Source: Salinivibrio costicola subsp. costicola ATCC 33508 = LMG 11651
GTDB lineage: Bacteria > Pseudomonadota > Gammaproteobacteria > Enterobacterales > Vibrionaceae
DNA length: 34,032 nt
Direction: 5' to 3'
Assembly: GCA_000565345.1 (NCBI GenBank)
Contig: AQOF01000008.1
Span: 1-34,032, forward strand
The position numbers and the translations under genes are program-made. The notes under the pieces are model-generated. The model was not told the DNA's origin. It did not search any database and worked only from the letters and a program-made list of their open reading frames with translations. Every line of letters begins with the position of its first letter. The first letter of the stretch is position 1. Positions 18,035-27,942 of this stretch are shown in pieces.

Positions 18035-18550
18035 ATGAGACAGCGTCGCCGTGTCGCATTGACTGCTGGATTGTTGGTTGCCGCATTAGGCGCCAGTGCG
18101 CTTTATATTGTTCGCTCGCAACAAGCTACCGTCCCTGCGACAACATCGCATACCGTCACGGCGCCAACGTTTGTGATCGTTAATAGCCAAGCCGCGCTTG
18201 AGGCTGAACTTGCCAAAGCCGCTACCAATCAACAAGTCGCCTTTGTCGACTATTACGCCGACTGGTGCATTCCATGCAAACAGTTTGCGCAAAAGACATT
18301 CACTGATCCGGCAGTGGCTAAGCCACTTAGTACTATGCACCGAATTAAAGTGAACCTGAGTGAAAACCGTCCGGAAGATTTTGCCTTGATGCGTAGCCAA
18401 GCGGTGGCAGGCTTACCGACTCTCGATTTTTGGCTTCCAACGGGGGAACGAAATCAAGCGGCGCGTATAATCGGCTTTTTACCTCCTGAGGCATTTCTCG
18501 CTCACCTCAATGAACATGCACTTATGCCGTCAGTAAAAAGCAAGGAATGA
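18035..18550 (+). CDS. Membrane-anchored thioredoxin-like protein (DsbD-gamma type)
   Basis: The 171-residue protein has an N-terminal basic stretch and one hydrophobic helix (about residues 8-27), then a periplasmic thioredoxin fold. The redox motif is YADWCIPCKQF, with Cys78 and Cys81, and the cis-proline loop is GLPTLDF near residue 128. The motif and neighbouring sequence (TFTDPAV) are like the C-terminal domain of DsbD, but the transmembrane electron-carrier part is absent. It probably reduces a periplasmic partner; which one is unknown. It lies 87 bases before the crbR-type regulator. Confidence 0.8.
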   Translation: MRQRRRVALTAGLLVAALGASALYIVRSQQATVPATTSHTVTAPTFVIVNSQAALEAELAKAATNQQVAFVDYYADWCIPCKQFAQKTFTDPAVAKPLSTMHRIKVNLSENRPEDFALMRSQAVAGLPTLDFWLPTGERNQAARIIGFLPPEAFLAHLNEHALMPSVKSKE

Positions 18551-18637
18551 TCAATCTCTTAGTTCTCTTGTTACAAAATTGATAAGCCTGCATCGGGTGA
18601 TAGGTTGAAAGAAACTGAAGGGAAAGATAGCCGCATT

Positions 18638-19270
18638 ATGGAAGCGCAACACACCATCGTTATTGCTGATGATCATCCACTATTTCGAAATGCCTTATTT
18701 CAATCTGTGCATATGGCGATAAGCGGTGCCAACCTGTTGGAAGCAGATAGCTTAGATAGCTTGCATAAAATACTCGCACGAGATGCTGACGTCGATTTAG
18801 TCTTACTCGACCTCAAAATGCCCGGCGCTAACGGCATGTCCGGTCTGATTGAGCTGCGCAACCAATATCCTAACCTGCCCATTGTCGTCGTCTCTGCCAG
18901 CGAAGAACGCAATGTGATCCGTCAAGTGCATTCACATGGTGCGTTTGGCTTTATCCCTAAGTCCAGCGATATGCGCGCCTTGGTACAATCATTAACCCAG
19001 GTACTCGAGGGAACGCCTTGTTTTCCTGATGATCTCGGCGAGGAGGATGACAGCGAGAGCCTATCTAGCAAACTCGCAGCGCTGACACCGCAGCAGTATA
19101 AGGTGTTGCGGATGCTCTGTGACGGTCTGCTCAATAAACAAATCGCTTACGATCTCGCCGTTTCCGAAGCCACCATCAAAGCGCATATGACGGCTATTTT
19201 CCGCAAGCTTGGGGTGAAAAATCGTACGCAAGCGGTGATTTTATTGCAGCAATCCAATATAGAACTTTGA
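18638..19270 (+). CDS. crbR: NarL/LuxR-type response regulator, likely CrbR of the acetate switch
   Basis: Starting at ATG 18638 the protein has 210 residues. A receiver domain (ADDHPLFR; acceptor Asp58 in LLDLKMPG; Lys108 in FIPKSS) is followed by a LuxR-type helix-turn-helix (LTPQQYKVLRMLCDGLLNKQIAYDLAVSEATIKAHMTAIFRKLGVKNRTQAVI). In Vibrio, CrbR activates acs for acetate uptake under the SLC5-kinase CrbS; the neighbouring actP, crbS-type and acs genes support that identity. A longer frame from TTG 18605 exists but lacks family-like sequence before MEAQ. The ribosome site (AAGGGA) is rather far from the ATG. Confidence 0.82.
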   Translation: MEAQHTIVIADDHPLFRNALFQSVHMAISGANLLEADSLDSLHKILARDADVDLVLLDLKMPGANGMSGLIELRNQYPNLPIVVVSASEERNVIRQVHSHGAFGFIPKSSDMRALVQSLTQVLEGTPCFPDDLGEEDDSESLSSKLAALTPQQYKVLRMLCDGLLNKQIAYDLAVSEATIKAHMTAIFRKLGVKNRTQAVILLQQSNIEL

Positions 19271-19305
19271 TACGCTAGCGCCCTCGACCCTATTATGGAG
19301 CGCCC

Positions 19306-19938
19306 ATGCTAAGTATTCTGGCTACACAATTCGTGATCTTATGGGCCGTGATCGATCCTATCGGTAGCGTGCCCATTTATCTCTCGCAAACCAGCCATAT
19401 GACGGCGAAACAAAAACGCCGCGTTGCCATTAAAGCCGTCACTATTTCCTTTGCTATTTTGCTTTTCTTTCTCATTATTGGTCAGATTTTGTTAGAAGCG
19501 ATGCAAATTCCACTGCCCGCATTTCAAGCCGCGGGCGGTTTAGTACTTCCTTCTTTTTGCTCTGACCATGATTTTCGGCGAAGGCAAACCCAGCCAAGAG
19601 GCCAAAATGCTGAGCGAAAACGTGGATAAAGCCGAGATAGCGGCAACGGCCGTTTACCCCTTGGCTGTGCCTTCCATTGCCTCCCCTGGCGCCATGATGG
19701 CCATTGTGATGCTCACCGATAACAACCGCTATGCCATTGCTGAACAAGCGATCACCGCGGGAGTGATGTTTTTAGTTCTGCTCGCGACCTTGGCTTTACT
19801 CCTCGGGGCCAATGTGATTCACAAAGTGATTGGTAATGTGGGCGCTTCTATTATCAGTCGCGTAATGGGCTGATTCTCGCCTCGGTGGCAGTGGCTAATT
19901 TACTCGAAGGGGTCCAAAAGTTTTACCACTTAAGTTAG
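19306..19938 (+). CDS. MarC/YhgN-family membrane protein, two frameshifts
   Basis: The corrected protein is 210 residues with six helices, typical of the MarC/YhgN family, whose function is unknown. Signs: FVILWAVIDPIGSVPIYLSQT at the N-terminus and the second half VYPLAVPSIASPGAMMAIVMLTD. A base is gained near 19550 (CTTCCTTC) and one is lost near 19868 (ATGGGCTG, expected GGGG), so the frame leaves and returns; the end is LILASVAVANLLEGVQKFYHLS. GGAG precedes the ATG. It sits between crbR and actP, but no direct link to acetate is known. Confidence 0.8.
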
Positions 19939-20118
19939 ACCTTTGGCGAAAGCCTTGGCTGGCTCACACGGAGCCAGCCCAACCTACCTCACAAAACACC
20001 TGATTTTTCCTGCGATTGCCTACAACTAAGCTCGACTAAAGTTGCAATGTCGCTTTGCCTAACCCCTGCTATCGTCATTACGTAACATTCCATTAACGTA
20101 ATAAACAAGGAGAAGGCG

Positions 20119-20385
20119 ATGGCGTTTCAAAGCAAGGAACACGCAAAAGCCTACTGGGACAGAAACGTAAAACTGATGATCAGCTTATTGATTGTCTGGT
20201 TTGTGGTCTCATTTGGCTGCGGGATCTTATTCGTTGATGCTCTCAATACCATTCAAATTGGCGGCTACAAATTAGGATTCTGGTTTGCTCAGCAGGGATC
20301 GATTTATACCTTCCTCGGCATCATTTTTGTGTATACCAAACAAATGCGCAAACTCGATCGCGAGTTCGGTGTTGACGACGAGTAA
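20119..20385 (+). CDS. DUF4212 small subunit of a sodium/solute symporter
   Basis: The 88-residue protein has two transmembrane helices (LMISLLIVWFVVSFGCGILFV and FWFAQQGSIYTFLGIIFVYT) followed by a charged tail. Such DUF4212 proteins are encoded directly upstream of large SSS-family symporters and are thought to be their small partner. Here the gap to actP is 12 bases. AAGGAG precedes the ATG. The 180 bases upstream should hold the operon promoter; no confident CrbR or CRP site was recognised. Confidence 0.9.
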   Translation: MAFQSKEHAKAYWDRNVKLMISLLIVWFVVSFGCGILFVDALNTIQIGGYKLGFWFAQQGSIYTFLGIIFVYTKQMRKLDREFGVDDE

Positions 20386-20397
20386 GAGGATAAACAC

Positions 20398-22126
20398 ATG
20401 GATTTAAGAACCATTACTTATATTGTTGTCGGGTTCACATTCGCACTCTACATCGGGATTGCAATTTGGGCACGCGCAGGCTCCACTAAGGAGTTTTACG
20501 TCGCGGGCGGCGGGGTCAACCCCATCGCAAACGGGATGGCTACCGCTGCAGACTGGATGTCAGCCGCTTCCTTTATTTCAATGGCCGGCTTAATTGCCTT
20601 TATGGGTTATGGCGGTTCGGTGTTTTTAATGGGTTGGACTGGCGGCTTCGTGCTTCTTGCATTGCTGCTCGCGCCTTATCTCCGTAAGTTTGGCAAATTT
20701 ACCGTGCCAGAGTTTGTCGGTGAGCGCTTTTATTCAAAAACCGCACGTATCGTCGCTGTCATCTGCTTAATCATCGCCTCGGTGACGTATGTTATCGGTC
20801 AGATGAAAGGGGTTGGGGTGGCTTTTGGTCGCTTTTTAGAAGTGGATTACTCCACCGGGCTATTAATCGGTATGGTGATCGTCTTTATGTATTCCGTGAT
20901 GGGCGGGATGAAAGGCATTACTTATACCCAAATTGCTCAATATTGCGTACTCATTTTAGCTTACACCATTCCCGCAATCTTTATTTCCCTTAACTTGACT
21001 GGTAATCCGTTCCCACAACTGGGTCTCGGTAGCACCATGGCGGGCACCGATCAGTATCTGCTCGATCGACTGGATCAGGTGGTCACCGAACTTGGCTTTG
21101 TGGAATACACCACCGCAGTGCGTGGCAGTACGCTCAATATGTTTGCCTACACCATGTCACTGATGATTGGTACTGCTGGCTTACCCCACGTCATTATCCG
21201 TTTCTTTACCGTGCCTAAGGTACGTGATGCTCGGGCTTCTGCGGGTTGGGCGCTGTTCTTTATCGCGATTTTGTACACCTCAGCACCTGCGGTCGCGGCA
21301 ATGGCGCGCTTGAACTTAATGGACACTGTGAATCTGCCTAATGGCGACAATCTTGTCTATGACGAGCGTCCAGACTGGTTCAAAAACTGGGAAAAAACCG
21401 GGCTACTTGGTTTTGATGATAAAAACGGCGATCAAAAAATTCAAGTACACGTCGGAATCCGGCAACCAACGAATTACGCGTTGACCGCGATATTATTGTC
21501 CTGGCCAACCCCGAAATCGCCAAACTGCCTAACTGGGTGATCGCCTTGATTGCCGCCGGTGGCCTGGCGGCCGCTTTATCGACCGCAGCCGGGTTATTAT
21601 TGGCTATATCGTCCGCGATATCCCATGATCTGATTAAAGGGGTCGTCAATCCGAATATCAGTGAAAAAGGCGAGCTGATGGCGAGCCGGATATCCATGGC
21701 ATTAGCGATTGCCGGCGCTGGATACTTGGGGCTCAATCCACCAGGCTTTGCGGCCGGGACAGTGGCACTTGCCTTTGGTTTGGCCGCGTCATCGATATTC
21801 CCGGTACTGATGATGGGGATCTTCACCAAAACCATCAATAAAGAGGCGCAATTGCGGGTATGGTAGCGGGGATCAGTGTCACCCTGTTCTATGTCTTCCA
21901 ACATAAAGGGATTCTGTTTGTCGCTGATTGGACCTACTTTGAAGGCTTAGGCAGCAACTGGATCTTAGGGATTGAACCCAATGCCTTTGGTGCAGTCGGG
22001 GCAGTCTGCAACTTTGTTGTCGCTATCATTGTGTCACGCATGACGAAGGAAACACCGCAAGAGGTGCAAGACTTAGTCGAACACGTTCGCATGCCATCGG
22101 GTGCGGGTGATGCGCAATCACACTGA
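20398..22126 (+). CDS. actP: Sodium:solute symporter, ActP-like (acetate permease), two frameshifts
   Basis: This SSS-family (SLC5) transporter with about 13 helices probably takes up acetate with cations. Typical segments: STKEFYVAGGGVNPIANGMATAADWMSAASFI, YVIGQMKGVGVAFGRFL, TAGLPHVIIRFFTVP, and NWVIALIAAGGLAAALSTAAGLLLAI. One base is missing near 21445-21455 (before NPATNELRVDRDIIV) and another near 21847 (GAGGCGCA, expected GAGGGCGCA). Corrected length is 576 residues. It belongs to the DUF4212-coupled subgroup. It lies in the acetate-switch locus with crbR and crbS-type genes and acs, which supports the assignment; the substrate is inferred. Confidence 0.85.
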
Positions 22127-22144
22127 TACAATGTTAAACTATCC

Positions 22145-22164
22145 AAGCCCCTTCGGGGGCTTTT
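22145..22164 (+). terminator. Terminator after actP
   Basis: AAGCCCC-TTCG-GGGGCTT followed by TT forms a compact GC-rich hairpin 19 bases after the actP stop. Confidence 0.8.
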
Positions 22165-22196
22165 AAACGACCGATTATGTCCAGCCAAGGAGAGGC

Positions 22197-22709
22197 ATGA
22201 TGTCAACGATAACGCGCTTATTAACCAACAAGCATGTAGTTATCGCGATGCTAGTCGCGCCAGTGCTCGCAGTGATAGCCTATTTTGCGGTCGATGCCAG
22301 TGTGTCTGAAGCGCCCAAGGCGGCCCAACCGGGGAAAAGCTACCCGCTTGCTGTCCGTTCCAACTGTCGCTATACCAGCGGATTTTGTCAGCTCGAAAAT
22401 GGTGATATGAAACTCAAACTGGAGTCACAAGGGAGCGAGGATAATCAGCTGACGTTGCGGCTGATCAGTGAGTTGCCTTTAGAAGGTGTTCGTATTGGCC
22501 TGGCACAGACCTCGCCCCAAGCAATGCAAGCCACCGGTAATAAAGGTACCCACTGGCTCGTATCACTGCCAGCACCAAAGACTAATGATGCACAAATCCG
22601 CGTCGCAGTGAGCATGGCGGGTAGCCATTATTTTGCGCAAACGCCTGCTACGTTTATCGAGCACAAGACCTTTTACACCGAACACCAGCAAGCCCAAGAC
22701 GCATCATAG
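22197..22709 (+). CDS. Conserved-looking protein with N-terminal membrane anchor, unknown function
   Basis: The 170-residue protein has a hydrophobic helix (VVIAMLVAPVLAVIAYFAV, about residues 14-32) and a periplasmic domain with a Cys pair in SNCRYTSGFCQLENGDMKLKLES. The rest is beta-rich and polar. AAGGAGAG precedes the start; ATG 22197 or 22200 are both possible. I do not recognise a family with certainty. It lies between actP and the convergent crbS operon. The two cysteines could form a disulfide. Confidence 0.75.
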   Translation: MMSTITRLLTNKHVVIAMLVAPVLAVIAYFAVDASVSEAPKAAQPGKSYPLAVRSNCRYTSGFCQLENGDMKLKLESQGSEDNQLTLRLISELPLEGVRIGLAQTSPQAMQATGNKGTHWLVSLPAPKTNDAQIRVAVSMAGSHYFAQTPATFIEHKTFYTEHQQAQDAS

Positions 22710-22767
22710 TCGACGACAAAATGCGTCATAATTGATGATACGATGATGACCCCAGCGAAGGGAGCCA

Positions 22768-22992
22768 CTAGCTATTCAGCGACATCACGGCAGGTCGAAT
22801 CGCGGCAATAATCACAGCGATTTTGTGTTCATAAGCTTGTTCGGCAAGCCAATGGTTCACATCGGCCCACCCGTCGCCATCCAAGTGAGCAAGTTCATCG
22901 ACTTCAATATGGCCATCAATAGGATCAAATCGTCCTTCGACCTTGACGGTACCGATATCGGTTTCAAGGCGCGCGAATACAAACGGCGTCAT
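22768..22992 (-). CDS. Small acidic protein downstream of crbS, unknown function
   Basis: The 74-residue protein (MTPFVFARLETDIGTVKVEGRF... HLDGDGWADVNHWLAEQAYEH...) has no membrane segment and is acidic. Its ATG overlaps the crbS stop (TAATG), so it is cotranslated with the kinase, which suggests a linked role. No family recognised. Confidence 0.65.
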   Translation of the reverse strand: MTPFVFARLETDIGTVKVEGRFDPIDGHIEVDELAHLDGDGWADVNHWLAEQAYEHKIAVIIAAIRPAVMSLNS

Positions 22993-25900
22993 TATTTTCC
23001 TCGCTGTTGTAATAGGGTCCGTAGCTTCAGCGGCTTCACGGGCTTAGACAGATACGTAAAGCCTAGCCCAGTTACCGCCTGTTGTGTTTCAGCACTGCGG
23101 TCAGCGCTGATCATTACGCCATGAAAACAAGCGCCCAACTTGAGTTGGCATTGCTGTAATACTTGTAGGCCCGTTTGTTGGTTAGCTAAATGATAGTCAC
23201 TCAGCACAAATTCAGGTTGCCATTGTTCACTGATTTGCTGCATGGCCTCGCCAACATCTTGCGCGCACCGCACATCACAGCCCCAACGTGATAAAAGCTG
23301 GGTCATTCCGGTCAAAATATCTTGTTCATTATCAACACATAATACTCGGCATCCTTGCAACGCCTGGGCGCTGTGCAGCGTTGGTGTGGCGCCTTTCGGA
23401 ATAGCATTCACTTCGCGGGTATCACTGCCATCAACGGTGATGGAAAAAACAGTCCTCTTGCCTGGCCATGACTTCAGTCCCAACGGTTGAGACAAGATTT
23501 GGCTAATGCCTTTCGCGATAGCCAGCCCCAATCCCAGCCCTTGCTCTGCACCTTGGCGCTCAATCCGAGTGAACTCTTGAAAAATATCTTGCTGGCGAGC
23601 CAACGGGATCCCATCCCCATCATCCCAAACCTCGACTCGATAATCATGGCCGGTACGGCGCACGCCCAATAACACCCGTCCGTCTGGGTTGTAGCGAAAG
23701 GCATTGGTTAAGAAGTTTTGCAATACTCGCCGCAGGAGGGTTTTATCCGAGCGGACAATGGCCCGGCTGCGGCAGACATGAAAATCGAGGCCTTGTCGAT
23801 GTGCTAACACTCCAAATTCCGCTTCAAGCGCATCAAAGACTTCACTCAATGGAAAGGATTCAATCCGGGCTTTCATCTTGTCCGATTCAAGACGAGAAAT
23901 ATCCAATAAGTCTCCAATCAATACCTCAGCACTTTCGAGCGCACTTTCGATATGCTGCGCGGCGGTTTCTGTTTCACGGTTGACCGCCATTTCACTCAGT
24001 GATGAGGCAAACAAGCGCGCCGCATTGAGCGGTTGCATTAAGTCGTGACTCACTGCGGCTAAAAAACGGCTTTTTGACTGCGAGGCGGATTCCGCTTTAC
24101 GGGTGGCGTCGATTAAACGGCTATTCAAGCGCTCCAATTCCTGGGTTCGCTCAGTCACACGCGCTTCCAAGGTTTCGTTTGACTGTTTGAGCGCGGCTTC
24201 GGCATCGCGGAACGCGGTGATATCGGTAAAGGTCATGACAAAGCCCCCGCCCGGCATCGGATTACCTTGCAATTCAATCACGCGCCCGTCGGGATGAACA
24301 CGCGAGGACGTATGCGGCTTTCGCCGCGTTAAGTGCATCACTCGTTTGCTCACATGATCCTCCGGATCGCCCGGCCCACACAATCCCCGCTGAGCATTGA
24401 ACCGGATTAAGTCTGCGACCGGCCGTCCGACTTGAATAAGCCCAGGTGGAAATTGGAACATATCGATATAACGCTGATTCCACGCCACTAGCCGTAATTG
24501 TTTATCCACCACCGATATCCCTTGATTGATATGCTCAATGGCGCCTTGCAAAAGACCGCGAGAAAAATCAAACAACTCAGAGGCTTCATCCACGATGGTG
24601 GCAATTTCCTCCAGCTGCATATTTCGTCCTTGTAGTGCAGAAGACAGCACCAGCCGAGCGGATGACGATCCAAACACGCCCGCCAGCACCCGCTCGGTAT
24701 GACGAATTAAAGGGGCGCTGGCCTGTTGCTGTGGCATTAACTCCTCACCGCGCTGCTCAGCAAATTGGCTAAAAGCCTGGCGCATACGTCGACGCCCCAC
24801 GAAACGTGACGCCAGCATCTCAAGCTCTGCGACCGTGACTCGGCTTTGATACATGCGCGCACCATCGTTTTCGGGTAATGGGATGCCGACAAATGCGGCG
24901 GCTTGCAAGCGCTCACTCAGTGACGGTCGTGTTAATAAAGACACAAGGATAAAGCTGACGGCATTCATCAATACGCTAAAGGCCAACCCCCAATCAATGA
25001 TATTAAGCCCGGCGAGTGGAGGTAATGATGGTGGCGTAATCAGCCAGATAAGCATATTGGATTGCCCATCCCCTGCCAGCATCCCGGTTTGGACCATCAT
25101 GGTCACCAACCAAAGCGAAAATCCGACCGTTAGCCCAGCGTACACCCCTTTTTTATTACCTTGCCGCCAATACAAGGCGCCAACCATGGCAGGTACAAAT
25201 TGCGCGATGGCAGCAAAAGACAGAAAGCCAATTTCTGACAAGGTTGGGACGGTTAAAATCAAATGATAGAAGCCCCAGGCAGCAATCAAAATCAAGAAAA
25301 TCAGCGCGCGACGGACGTTGAGTAATAAACCAGAAAATTGCGCGAAATTGCGAGAGGCCATTTTCATACGCCGTAATAGCAGCGGCATAACAAGATCATT
25401 GGAGACCATAATGGCCAGCGCAATGGTAGAAACAATCACCATGCCACTGGCTGCCGAGGCACCGCCCATAAACGCCAGTAATGCCATGCCTTCCGCGCCC
25501 ACAGATAAGGGCAAGCGGATCACATAGCATCCGCCGGTGTACCGGGCAATAACGCTTGCCCGGCATAAGCCATGGGAAGGACAAAAATTAGCATCAGGAG
25601 TAGATAGGTTGGGAAGACTTTACGTGCCATGTTCAAATCGCTTGCACGCGTGTTTTCCACCACCATGGTATGAAACTGGCGCGGCAGACAAATAATCGCG
25701 GCGCCCGTTAAAAAGGTGTGAATGATTAAACTACCGACATCGGGCTCACCGATAACGCCTGATGCTTCAAGCGTTATTGCAACGTCGGCGCTTGGAATAA
25801 CAGCGCAACAACAAACACGCCAACCCCGAGAAAAGCCACCAGCTTAATGACAGATTCAAACGCCACTGCCATCATCATACCGCGATGATGTTCGGTGCTA

Positions 25901-26439
25901 TCAATGTGTCGAGTGCCAAATAACACCGTAAAAACGGCGAGAACGACACACACCAACCATGCAATTTGCGTTTGTTCTAAACCAACACTCCTCCCAATTT
26001 CTGGCGAGAGCACGTCAAGCCCCATGGCAATGCCGCGTAGTTGCAACGCAATATAAGGGAGCACCCCCACCACAGCGATCAGCGTCACCATCACAGCCAG
26101 TCCCTGAGACTTGCCATATCGCGCCGCAATAAAGTCAGCGATCGAAGTGATATGTTCGCGTTTGGCAATCAGAATGAGACGAGCGAGAAAGCGCCATCCG
26201 AGGGTGAACACCAACATCGGCGCAAGGTAAATCGGCAAAAAGGACCATGGAGAGCTGGACGCTTGGCCGACGGTGCCAAAAAAGGTCCAAGAGGTGCAAT
26301 AAACGGCAATGGAAAGGCTATAAATCCAAGGCCGCCATTTGTGAAGCCAGCGCGGCTGGCGATCGCCATACCAGGCAATGGCAAATAATGCCCCCATATA
26401 GAGCAGTGAAACAGAGACAATTACCCAGCCTTGTGTCAT
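22992..26439 (-). CDS. crbS: CrbS-type hybrid histidine kinase with SLC5 transporter domain, two frameshifts
   Basis: In Vibrio, CrbS senses acetate status and works with CrbR to induce acs. Domains in order: a sodium/solute-symporter-like region of about 13 helices (TQGWVIVSVSLLYMGALFAIAWYGD onward), a PAS-like segment (AIEHINQGISVVDKQLRLVAWNQRY), a coiled coil, the HisKA box FLAAVSHDLMQPLNAARLFASSL with the phospho-His, the ATPase (NAFRYNPDGRVLLGV, WDDGDGI, GLGLGLAIAKG), and a receiver (CRVLCVDNEQDILTG, acceptor in VLSDYHL). One A is missing near 25776 and one C near 25527. Corrected length is about 1149 residues. The start at 26439 (GGAAGGGAGTC upstream) is preferred to a longer frame from 26514. 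Confidence 0.9.
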
Positions 26440-26569
26440 GACTCCCTTCCTGACGCCATAATGTGCCAAATCCTTTGGCTGGGTGTACCACGGCAACGGC
26501 GCCCACTCAATCATGCAATGCTGGCTTTGTGGGCGCTCTAGCTAACTTTATTGCAAGCCGGTAAGCCGT

Positions 26570-27745
26570 TTATTGCACACTGGCATGCTTGGCGCGTCGA
26601 AATTCGGGCTCACGCAAGGGGAGCACAAAAACAGGCAACGCAAGCAGCGCCATTGCGTAAAAGGTTCCCGATGGCGAAACCGCATAAATCCACCCACTTG
26701 TAGTAGTAAGAGCCGCGACCACCGCGCCCATCGGCAACGCGTTATAAGCAGCTTGTGCGGCGACCAACCGCGTTCCGCATTCACGCTGAATATACTGCAT
26801 GGCACCCAAGTGCGCACCGGCAAAGGTGACGCCATGAAGTAACTGAACCAACACAACGGGAATGGCTGCGGTGGTGGTGCCTGTTATCCCCCAACGGATC
26901 AATACGCCTAACGCAGCCAATTGGAATAGCGACTTGGACGACCAACCGCTAAAAAGCCGGGCGCCGAGAGCAAATACGGCCACTTCTGATACGACGCCCA
27001 AGCTCCATAAATAGCCGACGATACTCTCGCTGTAACCGGCCTGCTTCCAATAAATCGCACTAAAGCTGTAATAGGCGGCATGACTGCCCTGCAACAAAGA
27101 GGCGATCAGCAAAAATACAATGACCTGACGATCACGGAATAGCTGACGCATCGACACTTTGCTGCCTGTCATATCATGCTCGCTTTGCGGCATGATGGTC
27201 GGACGACGCAAGGTCAGCAGTAAACATGCCGATAAGCCACCGATTGCCACCCAAGGAATAATTGCCGCCGATTGCTCGGTCACCAACCAGCCCGTTAAGC
27301 TCGAACCGACAATAAAGGCAATCGACCCCCAAAGACGCGTACGACCATAGTCGATATACCGATGACGCGCGTAATAGTTCGCTAACGCATCAGACAAGGG
27401 CACCGCTGGACCAATGGCTAAATTAAACAACACAGTGACGAAAGCTAGCCACCACACATTGGCGCCCATCATAGGATGCAAGGCACAGGTCACCAACGCC
27501 ATCAAGGTCAACGCCCGCAGAGCCGGCAACAAAGCTTCAACCTGTTGCACACGCGGAGTAAACACTAAGTTGGCGACACATCGGGTAGCAAAACCAAGCC
27601 CAATCAAGGTCCCGATCACACCCGAATTAAGGCCTAGAGACTCAAACCATATCGCCCAAAACGGCAAATACACGCCATACGAAAAAAAGAAGCCGCCAAA
27701 ATATTCTGACAACCAACGAAAGGGGGAACATTGGGTTAATGCCAT
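26570..27745 (-). CDS. MFS transporter, HcaT-like
   Basis: The 391-residue protein has 12 helices and matches the 3-phenylpropionate transporter (HcaT) type of the MFS: WLSEYFGGFFFSYGVYLPFWAIWFESLGL at the start, LSDALANYYARHRYIDYGRTRLWGSIAFI (the conserved motif between helices 4 and 5), and QGSHAAYYSFSAIYWKQAGYS. The substrate is unknown; no aromatic-acid genes are adjacent. It is upstream of crbS on the same strand, 130 bases apart, and diverges from the DUF294 gene. Confidence 0.85.
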   Translation of the reverse strand: MALTQCSPFRWLSEYFGGFFFSYGVYLPFWAIWFESLGLNSGVIGTLIGLGFATRCVANLVFTPRVQQVEALLPALRALTLMALVTCALHPMMGANVWWLAFVTVLFNLAIGPAVPLSDALANYYARHRYIDYGRTRLWGSIAFIVGSSLTGWLVTEQSAAIIPWVAIGGLSACLLLTLRRPTIMPQSEHDMTGSKVSMRQLFRDRQVIVFLLIASLLQGSHAAYYSFSAIYWKQAGYSESIVGYLWSLGVVSEVAVFALGARLFSGWSSKSLFQLAALGVLIRWGITGTTTAAIPVVLVQLLHGVTFAGAHLGAMQYIQRECGTRLVAAQAAYNALPMGAVVAALTTTSGWIYAVSPSGTFYAMALLALPVFVLPLREPEFRRAKHASVQ

Positions 27746-27942
27746 ATCATTACTTCATATTAAGAGACATACGGCGCTAAGTGTCGCAGTAATAGGACGG
27801 GAAAAAAAGACACAAGCGGCGCTTATTGATGGCAAAACATTGATCTCGTCGATGAAACCGTCGTAACTGGCTAGACTAAAGTCGGCTAGCAGGATCGCGA
27901 GGGCTAGGACACACTGAGGCTATCATAGTGAGGAGTGCGATT

